Assembly: GCA_947184155.2 (NCBI GenBank)
Contig: CAMXCT020003702.1
Location: 284,001-348,000, forward strand
Direction of reading: 5' to 3'
DNA length: 64,000 nt
DNA from: Cladocopium goreaui
Taxonomy: Eukaryota; Sar; Dinophyceae; Suessiales; Symbiodiniaceae
Of this stretch, positions 55,718-64,000 are shown in pieces. The position numbers were made by a program, and so were the translations under genes. The notes under the pieces are model-generated. The model did not search any database, was not told the origin of the DNA, and worked only from the letters and a program-made list of their open reading frames with translations. Numbering within the stretch: position 1 is the stretch's first letter; each line of letters opens with the position of its first letter.

Positions 55718-56404
55718 CTGCAAGGCCCAAGGCATCCATGGTTGGGGTTGGTACCCCCATTTCGACGAGTTCCAACCCTCATTTTTCGTGGATAACAACA
55801 TCAGATCATATAACTATATGATGTCCTTAAACATTCTTAAATTGGGTTTTTTGTTGGAGATCATAATTGTATGGGAGGTACTATGGATTTCCAATGGTTG
55901 CTTCTTTTTGCAGTGGCAATTAGTTCCATTTCATCCGTGGCAGTGGTACTTTCGAGATTGAGGGCAAAGGCCATGTGGTAAATTCTTCCCATCGAACAAT
56001 CCCATGAATGGCCATGAAGTTTCAATTAGTCATACTAGTGGACATTAATAACCACTAAAGGCTATAAGAATGGTGGGTAAAAACCATGATGCTGATTTTT
56101 GGCTTCGCCTCATTCGTAACCATAGATTTCTAAGTGCCCCATTGGAGTATGGCATACTGAGAATGCCATCCGCCATGGAAACTCAGCCATCAAAAGATGC
56201 TCCTCCTGAGTAGATGATTTACTCGGGTATTTCTATGGCCATGGCTGCCATGGCTGAAACTACCAGATCATCAGGTAGCAATAAGTAGCCTCTATGGCCA
56301 TGTTAGTTTGGTTCGATCATGTTCTTCCGGGGCTCCAAAAGCCACCATGGTTATTACCCATGATAATTACCATCCCGTGGCCAAAGAATACCCAGTGGTT
56401 TCAG

Positions 56405-56512
56405 TACAAATGGGGGATCCCCACCAAGTCACCATGGGCCCGTTGAACAATACGCGTCGTCATGGGTCATCCATGACGACTGGATGATTTGGGGTATCCA
56501 CTTTAGGAAACC
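56405..56512. mobile_element. family H element
   Basis: Second copy: ATGGGGGATCCCCACCAAGT ... GATTTGGGGTATCCACTTTA. Confidence 0.65.
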
Positions 56513-56541
56513 CTCATCCACAGCCATTCTAGATCATTTTC

Positions 56542-56637
56542 CTGCGTTCCCGATGGGCTTTCCACATCGTTTTCCTCATCGGCCCTCTGATCGGACCTTG
56601 CTCCAAAGAGCACCGCTTGCTCTCGGTCTTTGGCATT
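56542..56637 (-). CDS. putative exon, charged low-complexity segment
   Basis: 32 codons starting NAKDREQAVLFGARSDQRAD and ending ESPSGTQ. Acceptor CTCGCCAG, donor CAG|GA; phase 0. A second minus frame is also open and GC3-rich (RMPKTESKRCSLEQ), so the frame is not certain. A shorter exon ending at an AG|GT site (GCAAG|GTCC) is possible. Confidence 0.45.
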
Positions 56638-57690
56638 CTGGCGAGAACGCGCGGAGTTTCCAGGGGATTCGTATTGATCATATGGGAGGTCTCAAATCAA
56701 TATCAGTTGCTTCACCCCCTAAATATCCTTGCAACATTTGCTCATGACTAATGATCCCATATCGTGAGTCTGCGCCCCAAAAAAAAATTGAGATTGAAAT
56801 AGTTCATCAATTGCAGGTGATGCTAGACTTTTTGATCCTGCTATCTCCAGTAATCAAACGTTGCAATGGAAAATCCCCTGCAAATGGACGTGTTAATCCA
56901 AAAAAACATCTATAGTGGGGGAATGTTTGACTGCCGCGTTTGATTACCGGATGGTATATCTTAGCATAGATGTTCATTTCAAGTTGTTTGAAAACCCAGC
57001 TGCCATATGTGTCGCAAAAAGTTGAAGTCAGTTCAGATAACTTCCCATATAATATCCCATGTTCATCACATTTCAGCGCTTCATATTTCAAATTACCATG
57101 AAAAAGACCCCATGATTGTTGGTTTTAAGTTAAGCTATACATACTGTGTTCAAATTGAACCCCAAATTGTGTCCCTTTTTTAATGGTATATCCAAGCATC
57201 AACCATCAACCAACCATCACCAGTCACCAGTATCGTATATATCAACCCATCAGGGGTTGATGTTGAAATAAATCTAGTGGTTGATGTTAAAATAGTGGGA
57301 TTGGAATAACAACATCCAGATGGTTATAGCATAGTTGATGTTTATATATGTTTTGTAACAACCCACAAAAAATATTTCAACATCCAGTATGTTAATGAGA
57401 AATAAAATGGATTTGACGACCTAAAGATGGTAAAATGAAGCTCTAACGTATCAACAAAAACATTTGACGAGCTATATGAAAGGTAAAATGATACGTTAGA
57501 CCTTCATTTACCGCTCTCAAAGACCCTGGCTGAAAACAAAAATAACATTTGGAGATGGGTCGGGGCCGGATGGCTTGCCATCTGGGGGGAAGAACCATCC
57601 AAAATAAGCAACGATTTTTTGGGCTACGTATTTGCTATTATATACATCAGGTACTTTTCCATATGGAATATACATATATATACATATATA

Positions 57691-57802
57691 TATGGTTGGT
57701 GGTATACCTACCCCTCTGAAAAATATGAGTTCGTCAGTTGGGATGATGAGATTCCCAATATGATGGAAAGTCATAAAAGTCATGTTCCAAACCACCAACC
57801 AG
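57691..57802. mobile_element. family C MITE
   Basis: GGTTGGTGGT ... CCAAACCACCAACCAG with the CAGTTGGGATGATGAGATTC core. Confidence 0.8.
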
Positions 57803-57892
57803 ATATTAATGGGATATACTGGATATACATTTAGTTCGTTGATTTACCTATTCAAAATGGTGATTACCTGATTACCTATTCAAAATGAAACA

Positions 57893-57998
57893 TGTTCCAA
57901 ACCACCAGCCAGAGATTATTAACTAACCATCATTAACCACTATTATTGGTATATAATCCCATTGTAAAGATGATTATCCCATTATAATAACCACCAAC
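57893..57998. mobile_element. family D repeat, inverted
   Basis: AAACCACCAGCCAGAGATTA ... TTATAATAACCACCAACC. Confidence 0.7.
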
Positions 57999-58114
57999 CA
58001 GCTAGTTATACTATAGTTATATCTATCATAAACCATAGTTAAACCCATATATACATATATACATTTTTTTGGGTACCTACTGTGCCAGTGTTTTGACTCA
58101 TAACTATTTCGTTC

Positions 58115-58198
58115 CTGGACGTCCCAGCCATGTTTGATTTTCCACCGGTGCGGGCAACGTTTTGGAAGCATCCACAGGTGTTTTTTCCCAACATCCAG
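58115..58198 (-). CDS. putative exon
   Basis: 28 codons starting LDVGKKHLWMLPKRCPHRWK and ending HGWDVQ, between an AAG acceptor and a CAG|GA donor; phase 0 at both ends. Rich in Lys, His and Trp; no family recognised. Confidence 0.5.
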
Positions 58199-58400
58199 CT
58201 TAATTCCATAAAATTTCATTAAAATCACACTAGATCTCATAAATTTTGAAGAAAAAGACCATCAAAATCTCACTCATTCTCATTCAATCCAAAAAAAGAC
58301 ACTAAACTCCCATTAAAATCCAATTAAAACCACATCAGATTCCATTCAATTCCACTAAATCCCATTCGGATCCCATATTTCCCTGACTCGGCGGAGGTTC

Positions 58401-58472
58401 CTCCTCCATGGCACGCATTTTTCCCGCGAGGAATTGGAGTTGTTCTTCCGCCTGGTGCGAAATGCTTGGTAA
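58401..58472 (-). CDS. putative exon, coiled-coil segment
   Basis: 24 codons, LPSISHQAEEQLQFLAGKMR then AMEE. Acceptor is a pyrimidine-rich CTCTCAG, donor GAG|GA; phase 0 at both ends, continuous with neighbours at 60057 and 58115. A slightly longer version ending ...PPPS with a GT donor is also possible. The plus strand has an open frame here too, but the minus frame carries the helical pattern shared with other exons. Confidence 0.6.
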
Positions 58473-58519
58473 CTGAGAGGCAAGAGGTGAGTGGGCAGTC
58501 AATGAATGCTAAGATGAGT

Positions 58520-58800
58520 ACTATATATATATATACTAGATATTATATTATACATACTATATATATATACACTATATTATATACTATATATATACACTAT
58601 ATATATACTAGATATATACTATATTATATGGTTATGTTGTTAGCACTTTCGTATCAAGGTTGACGACATATGTAATATGTATATATGTATATATATATAT
58701 ACATATTTACAACATATCTTACATATTATATATATACATATTTACAACATATCTTACATATTTTATATGTATATATACACACATGTGTGTGTGTTAAGCA
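58520..58800. repeat. TATA-rich microsatellites
   Basis: (TATACTATA)n at 58520-58630 and two copies of an ACATATTTACAACATATCTT unit at 58700-58760. Confidence 0.85.
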
Positions 58801-59099
58801 AATTTATGTATATAGATATATGGGTTGGCAAGTGATACGGTTCACCCCAATTTTTAGGCCCATCACAAAGCCTCCCAAAAATCTGGGTTTGGTGGTGTGA
58901 AACATGGTGCTGTACTCCCATGCCCGAAAACATGTTCGCAGAATCCCAGTTCGATCGTCGGAGTGGTTTCCTCCAAAGTCCGGGATTTTATGGTGGTTTA
59001 ATGGGATTTTATGGGATTTTAATGGGATTTATAGTGATTTAATGGGATTTATAGTGATTTAGTGGGATTTATAGTGATTTAATGGGATATATGATGGTA

Positions 59100-59208
59100 T
59101 ACCCTCTGGTAAACTAACAGTTTGCTCTTGAAAATGGCCCAGTTATCATTGATTTACCTATGAAAAATGATGATTGTCCATAGTTTTTTGTATGTTTACC
59201 AGAGGCTA
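59100..59208. mobile_element. family A MITE
   Basis: Left AAACTAACAGTTTGC, right AAACATACAAAAAAC. Confidence 0.85.
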
Positions 59209-59399
59209 CTGGTAAACATCATCATTCACAAATCCCTTCCCCAGAAACCATGGTGGATGTAGGAGATAAAACCAGATATTACCATAGAATGGGGATGTTG
59301 AAATATGTTGAATACCAAGGGGGGATGGGATTATGGTATGTCAACTGAAGCAGATCTCAAACAGGTTTTTCCTATTTGGGTGGCTGGATTCAGAAGTTC

Positions 59400-60030
59400 A
59401 AGATCTTTGGCAAAATATGAAGGTTCAATATAATGTAATGTAATCTAATGCAAAAAAACATCGTGCAAGATAGAAATGTAATCTATCAAAATACGATATA
59501 ATATAAACCGAAATATAATTTAATATCGTATAGTATAGTATGATATAGAGAATATTGTATATTACATTACACATTATCATACTAAATATCCTAAATATCA
59601 TATTTTATATCATGTATATAGTATTATCATGTCATAGTGCATTAAATATCTATATCATATTTTAAACATATCATATGTATATATATATACGTATATATAA
59701 TAATTATATAATAGCATGTAATATTATATAATATGGTTAAAACAATGTCATAAACAACCCGCCAAATCACCAGAAATAGGTGGTCTGGTTACCATTTCCA
59801 AATGGGTGGTTTATGACATTGTTTTACCCACATTACTGTTGATGGACAAAGTCATGCACCAGTTGCTTGGGGCTTTGTCCCACTACTACCCCCATATATA
59901 TATAAATGATAACATATGAACAATATATATATATCCACAAAATATTTTTAAATATCCTAAATATATATATATATACACAATATATTTTTAAATATCCTAT
60001 TTATATTTATATATATATCCCAACTGATAC
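59400..60030. other. AT-rich stretch
   Basis: TAATATAAT-type low-complexity DNA with a family G element at 59735-59890 and two copies of AAATATTTTTAAATATCCTA near 59940-60000. No coding island. Confidence 0.6.
59735..59890. mobile_element. family G element
   Basis: AAAACAATGTCATAAACAAC ... GGGTGGTTTATGACATTGTTTTACCC, followed by TGTTGATGGACAAAGTCATG as in the second copy. Confidence 0.75.
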
Positions 60031-60056
60031 CCCGCCATTGACCCATCTTCCACGAC

Positions 60057-60116
60057 CTTGTCCTCGATCCGATGCGTCTCACGGGCCAGATCCATTTCCA
60101 ACGTCTCAAGACGCTC
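60057..60116 (-). CDS. putative exon, coiled-coil segment
   Basis: Exactly 20 codons, ERLETLEMDLARETHRIEDK, between a CCAG|G acceptor and a textbook AAG|GT donor, phase 0 at both ends. Hydrophobic residues every 3-4 positions suggest a coiled coil. A family A element begins 34 bp upstream of the acceptor, at 60150. Confidence 0.65.
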
Positions 60117-60149
60117 CTGGCCGCGAGTTCTCCAGAAAATCTGGGTTAT

Positions 60150-60264
60150 TACCCTCTGGTTATTTAACATAGCCATGGAAAATCCCTTATAAATGGAGGT
60201 ATTAATAGGAAAATCATCTATAAATGGGCCATTTTCCATGGCTATGTTAAATAACCAGAGGGTA
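60150..60264. mobile_element. family A MITE
   Basis: TATTTAACATAGCCATGG in both arms; 34 bp from an exon acceptor. Confidence 0.85.
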
Positions 60265-60818
60265 ATATGTTTTTGATATGGTTAATGTGTTTTGATATGG
60301 TGTGTGTATATGCTTAATATGGTGTTTTATATGTTTTTTGTGTGGTTCTTTATGTGTTTTTGTTTTTAAATACGGTTTTTGGTATGTTTTTTTTTTACAT
60401 AGTATGTACATAGTATGGTTTGCTATGGGGCTAGAATGGCAGCCATGGCTTTATAGGGCTTAATATGGAGATGTTAAGGGTACAAAAATGGGATAACACG
60501 GGGATTTAACCAACACTTAAAATGGTGGTTTATTTTATGTATAATAGGAATATCATGGGAACGTCATGGGAATATGGACTATTGATGTACCATTCATGGA
60601 TCTTTCAACGCTGCCATAGCTGGGCAGCCAAGCCAAGGAGGAGGCCCAGCTAAGGAAAAGGGTCATTTCATAGGGTTTTTTTTGGGGAACTGGAGCCATC
60701 CTGATATCATATTCTAATGGGATTATGATTTTATAGTGATTTTAATGGGATTTATAGTGATTCTAATGGGATTTTATAGTGATTCAATGGGATTTCAATG
60801 GGATATTTCATCGAAATA

Positions 60819-60945
60819 TACCCTCTGGTTATGACTATATAACAGTTCGCCATGGTTTTTCCATGGCCCTAATCGAAATAGATGGTTTACCTAGCAACAA
60901 AAAATGGGTGGATCTTTCCATGGCGAACTGTAACAAATAGCTATA
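60819..60945. mobile_element. family A MITE, right end lost
   Basis: TATGACTATATAACAGTTCGCC left arm; right arm ends GCGAACTGTAACAAATAG without CCAGAGGG. Confidence 0.65.
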
Positions 60946-61024
60946 GATGTCCGGCTTTCCCATTGGTTGATTGTAGAGGGGTTGGAAGGTTTACCCCTTT
61001 AACAACAGGTAAATGTTTAATGAT

Positions 61025-61162
61025 ACTTGGTGGCGAACTACCCACGAATCGTAAGTGGGTGAGTTCACCCCAGTTATAAATGGGATTTTTGTAGGGTTAG
61101 TCCACTCAAAAAACTGGGGTGAACTAACCCACTTACGATTCGTGGGTAGTTCGCCACCAAGT
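61025..61162. repeat. 138-bp foldback with ~50-bp arms
   Basis: ACTTGGTGGCGAACTACCCA, then CGAATCGTAAGTGGG and CACCCCAGTT, is repeated inverted on the right with about one mismatch. Confidence 0.9.
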
Positions 61163-61294
61163 AGATGGTATACCAGTCACCGACCCAAAAGGACATGAAA
61201 ACGGTGGAAAACTCACCATTTTTTGGATCATGTTCCGACGGGTTCAAACACCATAGCTTTTCCATAGCGATGGTTTTGCGTTTCACCCTAAGGG

Positions 61295-61410
61295 TACCCG
61301 GCCTGGTAAACGTTTACATAACCATGGAAAATCACCAGTGTTCATAGGTAAATCAACTATTTCTATGGCTATTTTCAAGTTCGCAAACTGTTAGTCATTA
61401 CCAAAGGGTA
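61295..61410. mobile_element. family A MITE with mixed ends
   Basis: Left end CCCGGCCTGGT, right end ACCAAAGGG: the two termini belong to different subtypes. Confidence 0.8.
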
Positions 61411-61497
61411 TCACAGGATTTAATTCTTCATATTAAGTCCTTTTTTTGTATTAATAATGTTAAAGGGGTTTCTACAAACCCCTCTATTACCCTCTGG

Positions 61498-61598
61498 TAA
61501 ACGTTTACATAGCGAACTGGAAAATCACCATGCTATTAATGGGTAAATCCACTATTTCTATGACCATTTTCAATAGCTACGTTAAATTACCAGAGGGT
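61498..61598. mobile_element. family A MITE
   Basis: Left AAACGTTTACATAGCGAAC, right AATTTAACGTAGC. Confidence 0.8.
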
Positions 61599-61772
61599 CA
61601 TTAAATGTCCCCATTGAACATCACCCAACCATTGGGTATATGATCTACAATGGCTACTATAAGGTGATGTCCAATATTCCCAAAATGGGACAGTTACCAA
61701 CCCCTGAATTACCAGAGGGTAATCAACCAACCAATGGGAATTTGGGACATCTATGCTGTGGATCTATCCTGC

Positions 61773-61848
61773 CTCGACCATCGCCATGTGCTCCGCATGC
61801 GACAGCTCCTGGCGTTGGACCCAAGCGTTTTTGGACCGACGATGACGG
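61773..61848 (-). CDS. putative exon, helical segment
   Basis: Frame RHRRSKNAWVQRQELSHAEH then MAMVE; donor GAG|GC. Two acceptors are possible: CCCAG at 61849-61850 (1-nt phase) or CAG|GAG at 61809-61810 (phase 0). The second fits the exon at 63096. Ends in phase 0 and joins the next exon (60057). GC-rich third positions. Likely part of a coiled coil. Confidence 0.55.
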
Positions 61849-62040
61849 CTGGGAAATCCCCGAAATGAAGGGAAAATCATGAGAAAATGATGGGAAAATA
61901 TGGGTTTATAGCTGGAAAATCCACTATATATAACGAAGAAAATGATGGGAAAACATGGGACATCCACTATGAATGGAGGTTTATAGCTGGGAAAATACTC
62001 TGTAGATGCGTAAGTGGACAGTTGGGAGTTTGGTACAAGC

Positions 62041-62060
62041 TTGACGCCCCAGGTCGTTGG
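62041..62060 (-). CDS. possible micro-exon
   Basis: Six codons (NDLGRQ) after a TTAG acceptor with a GC donor. Third positions are GC-rich, but the segment is tiny and its phase does not agree with the exons on either side. It may be chance. Confidence 0.15.
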
Positions 62061-62654
62061 CTAACTATGTAACTTGTTGAATACTAACTCCAATACCCAG
62101 GATTTGTGCAAGTTCATGGGGTATGTGGTAAGCAAACATGGCTCGCTGGGAATTTCACCTGTTTTCCTGGCCATTTATCCAATTAAAGACCATTAGATCA
62201 TGGATTTATCATGGATTCATGGTGATAATAATGGATTTACTGGCTGTAATATGTTTCACTATGAAACCATATAAGACCATGTTTAATTCCTATTAAGCCT
62301 CCATTTTCTTGTATTCAATCTTGCTTTAAGTTGGGTTTACGGTTTACGCGTGTCTATCATGTTTGGAGCAAGAAAAGTCTTTGAGTTGGCAAAGAATAAG
62401 AAGAATTGTGCCAATAAAAAATGTGCACTTCAACGGGGAAGCAATTAACATTGACCTTTGCAATCTAGTCCTTTCTTGAATATGAACATGTATTTTCAAG
62501 AAGTTGCCACTGGCAGGTTAAAACAGCAGAAAGTACCTCAAGAAAAAACACCAAAATTCACTGCGTAAGCATGTTGGTCAACTTAAGACCCCTAAACGCC
62601 AATATCACCCCAATAACTCATGTTTGCAGTATATTTGGGGTAGATCCCATATAA

Positions 62655-62815
62655 TGTGGATAAAACAATGTCATAAACCATCCCCCAAATCACTAGAAAT
62701 AGGTGGTATGGTTACCATTCCCAAATGGGTGGTTTATGACATTGTTTTACCCACATTATTGTTGATGGACAAAGTCATGCACCAGTTGCTTGGGGCTTTG
62801 TCACATTACTACCCC
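62655..62815. mobile_element. family G element
   Basis: Almost identical to 59735-59890, 2.9 kb away in the same orientation. A right-end fragment is at 17645-17672. Confidence 0.75.
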
Positions 62816-63095
62816 CTTATTTACAGGGTTTCACACCTACCAATAGTTACCAACTGGTGCAGCATTGTGTCCATCCACAGTATCACTGGGTTATACTATG
62901 CTGATTAGCAATCAAAGATTGGTAGTAATGAATAGTAATTAGGCGCAGAATCCCATTAATAGTAATTGATTAATATAATATTATAATATATATATACTAT
63001 ACTATGATACTATGTTGGTAATACTATGGTTATTTCATGTTATTTCCATTAGATCCTTACTATACCAGCATTTTCTGTTGCTACCGACGTTGCTC

Positions 63096-63168
63096 CTTGA
63101 ATTCCAGGCTGGCTCGGATCTGCTCATGGTCTGCAGTCAACGCCTCCCGGACGTCAGCAGTGAAAACG
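63096..63168 (-). CDS. putative exon, acidic helical segment
   Basis: Frame VFTADVREALTADHEQIRAS followed by LEFK: 24 codons after a 1-nt start. Acceptor CCGTAG|C, donor AAG|GA. Strong coding look (Glu, Ala and Arg-rich, good third-position GC). Ends in phase 0, which fits the next exon at 61773 if that exon starts at its internal CAG|GAG acceptor. Function unknown; probably helical. Confidence 0.55.
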
Positions 63169-63425
63169 CTACGGTGCGGTAAACCAATGGCCATGCCAAT
63201 GGCTAGCTGCTAGAATCCATCTAGCTAAATATGCAAATGATGTATGTATATATATATATATGTATATTGTATATTATATGTATATGAACATATAGAAATT
63301 ACTGCGTAAATCTGTATAGGACATTCTAAGACACTATATGTATAGACTGTATAGATACAGTAGATACTTATGTAACTTATCTACACTATCCCTGGCACAA
63401 ACAAACTTCAACCCGCACCCGACGC

Positions 63426-63478
63426 CTGGTGTCTTTGACTGTAGGACACCTGATCCTCTTTCGCCTCAGGCGGGTGTC
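63426..63478 (-). CDS. putative internal exon, basic peptide (most upstream exon seen)
   Basis: Minus-strand island with high third-position GC. It starts after an AG at 63479-63480 and ends at an AG|GC donor. The frame begins Asp-Thr-Arg-Leu-Arg-Arg-Lys-Arg and runs 17 codons plus 2 nt. The 2-nt overhang fits the 1-nt start of the next exon (63096-63168), giving a Ser codon. Most of the exon can also fold as an inverted repeat (TAGGACACC ... GGTGTCCTA, 63441-63481). No family recognised. Confidence 0.45.
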
Positions 63479-64000
63479 CTAAATGTCTAGGTCAATTTCT
63501 AGGGTTGATTGTATAGAAATTTTAAATTAAACCATGTTTTTTTTTTAACCATTGCAGTCATACTTCAGGGTTTTGGTGACAGTCCATTGAAATTTAGCTT
63601 GTGGATTAAACTACTAGGGTGTCCTCTGTTTTTTCTGCAACATTTACTTTCAACATCTCTAAATATAGATCATTTAAGGGAACATCTACAAGAAAGTCGT
63701 GTTCATTTGTCTCCGAATTGGGGGTTCCTGTAGATTTTCTCTTGAAGAATTCTGCGATGTTTGGGATTCAAATGGGGATGAGTATAAGTCAAATATATGG
63801 CGCCATAACAGCTGTACATCTGAAGCATATGGGATATGGGCAGTGGAAAATACGGCGTTTTACCGTTGGATCTGTTTGGGAATTCCTGATCTCCACGACC
63901 AGGATTTTTCAGCAACAAACTCAGGCTGGGAGATCTAATCCTTCGATGAAAATGGGATGAACATCAATCCACTTATTATATATAAGTTTTCATAATACAA

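Noticed and set aside
56807-57091. Minus frame MKYEALKCDEHGILYG...
   Set aside because: Its second half is a palindromic repeat (GTAATCAAACG ... CGTTTGATTAC) and codon bias is weak.
1-61598. Family A elements as CRISPR repeats or gene terminators
   Set aside because: They are palindromic TA-flanked elements at irregular distances in a eukaryotic setting.
63509-63960. Overlapping plus-strand frames at the right edge, including RFSLEEFCDVWDSNGDE
   Set aside because: Both strands and several frames are open, without third-position bias or splice sites; could be a cut-off fragment, but not supportable.
1-64000. tRNA, rRNA, snRNA and spliced-leader genes
   Set aside because: I looked for clover-leaf arms, conserved rRNA words and a spliced-leader sequence by eye and saw none; a covariance-model scan would be needed to be sure.

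Overview
The window looks like nuclear DNA of a dinoflagellate. I see no long bacterial-style reading frames, no operons and no rRNA or tRNA genes. About 40 short GC-rich islands (20-250 bp) sit in AT-rich, repeat-filled DNA. Inside the islands one frame usually has a very high G/C content at third codon positions. The islands end at AG on the acceptor side and at GT, GC or GA on the donor side, very often in an AG|G context, which is the splice-site habit known for dinoflagellates. The host assignment is an inference; I cannot name the species.

Almost every island reads best on the minus strand. I propose they are exons of one very long minus-strand gene, or a few, transcribed from about 63.5 kb towards 0.3 kb, with introns of roughly 0.1-10 kb. 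In several stretches neighbouring islands can be joined with matching intron phase: 63478-56542, 55528-54747, 50935-49506, 45381-42579, 30111-25854, 15903-3681 and 2006-325. Splice sites were in part chosen with phase in mind, so phase agreement is supportive rather than independent proof. The 15.9-3.7 kb block encodes mostly charged, Glu/Gln/Lys/Ala-rich helical (coiled-coil-like) sequence. I recognise no enzyme domain in the exons, so the function is unknown.

The introns are packed with mobile and tandem repeats. At least nine families of short non-autonomous elements with terminal inverted repeats (MITE-like) are present. The commonest (family A, ends CCCTCTGGT/ACCAGAGGG, flanked by TA) has about 40 copies. 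Family B ends in CAATGTGGGGCCCCC and is also TA-flanked. Larger blocks are a 4.96-kb unit with 28-bp inverted ends (35387-40345) containing ~270-bp repeats and a 55-bp satellite made of five 11-mers; about 2.1 kb of a 10-bp repeat (51.89-53.97 kb); a TATACA-type array (41.71-42.51 kb); a 45-bp array (46.9-47.5 kb); and a ~100-bp array (48.6-49.1 kb).

One segment differs. 45.48-46.93 kb (minus) holds a broken OTU-like cysteine protease frame next to a C2H2-like zinc-finger frame, and 47.53-47.73 kb (plus) ends a frame that may be the tail of a transposase. These look like remains of an inserted element or gene fragment. All calls come from reading the sequence only; no RNA or database evidence was available.
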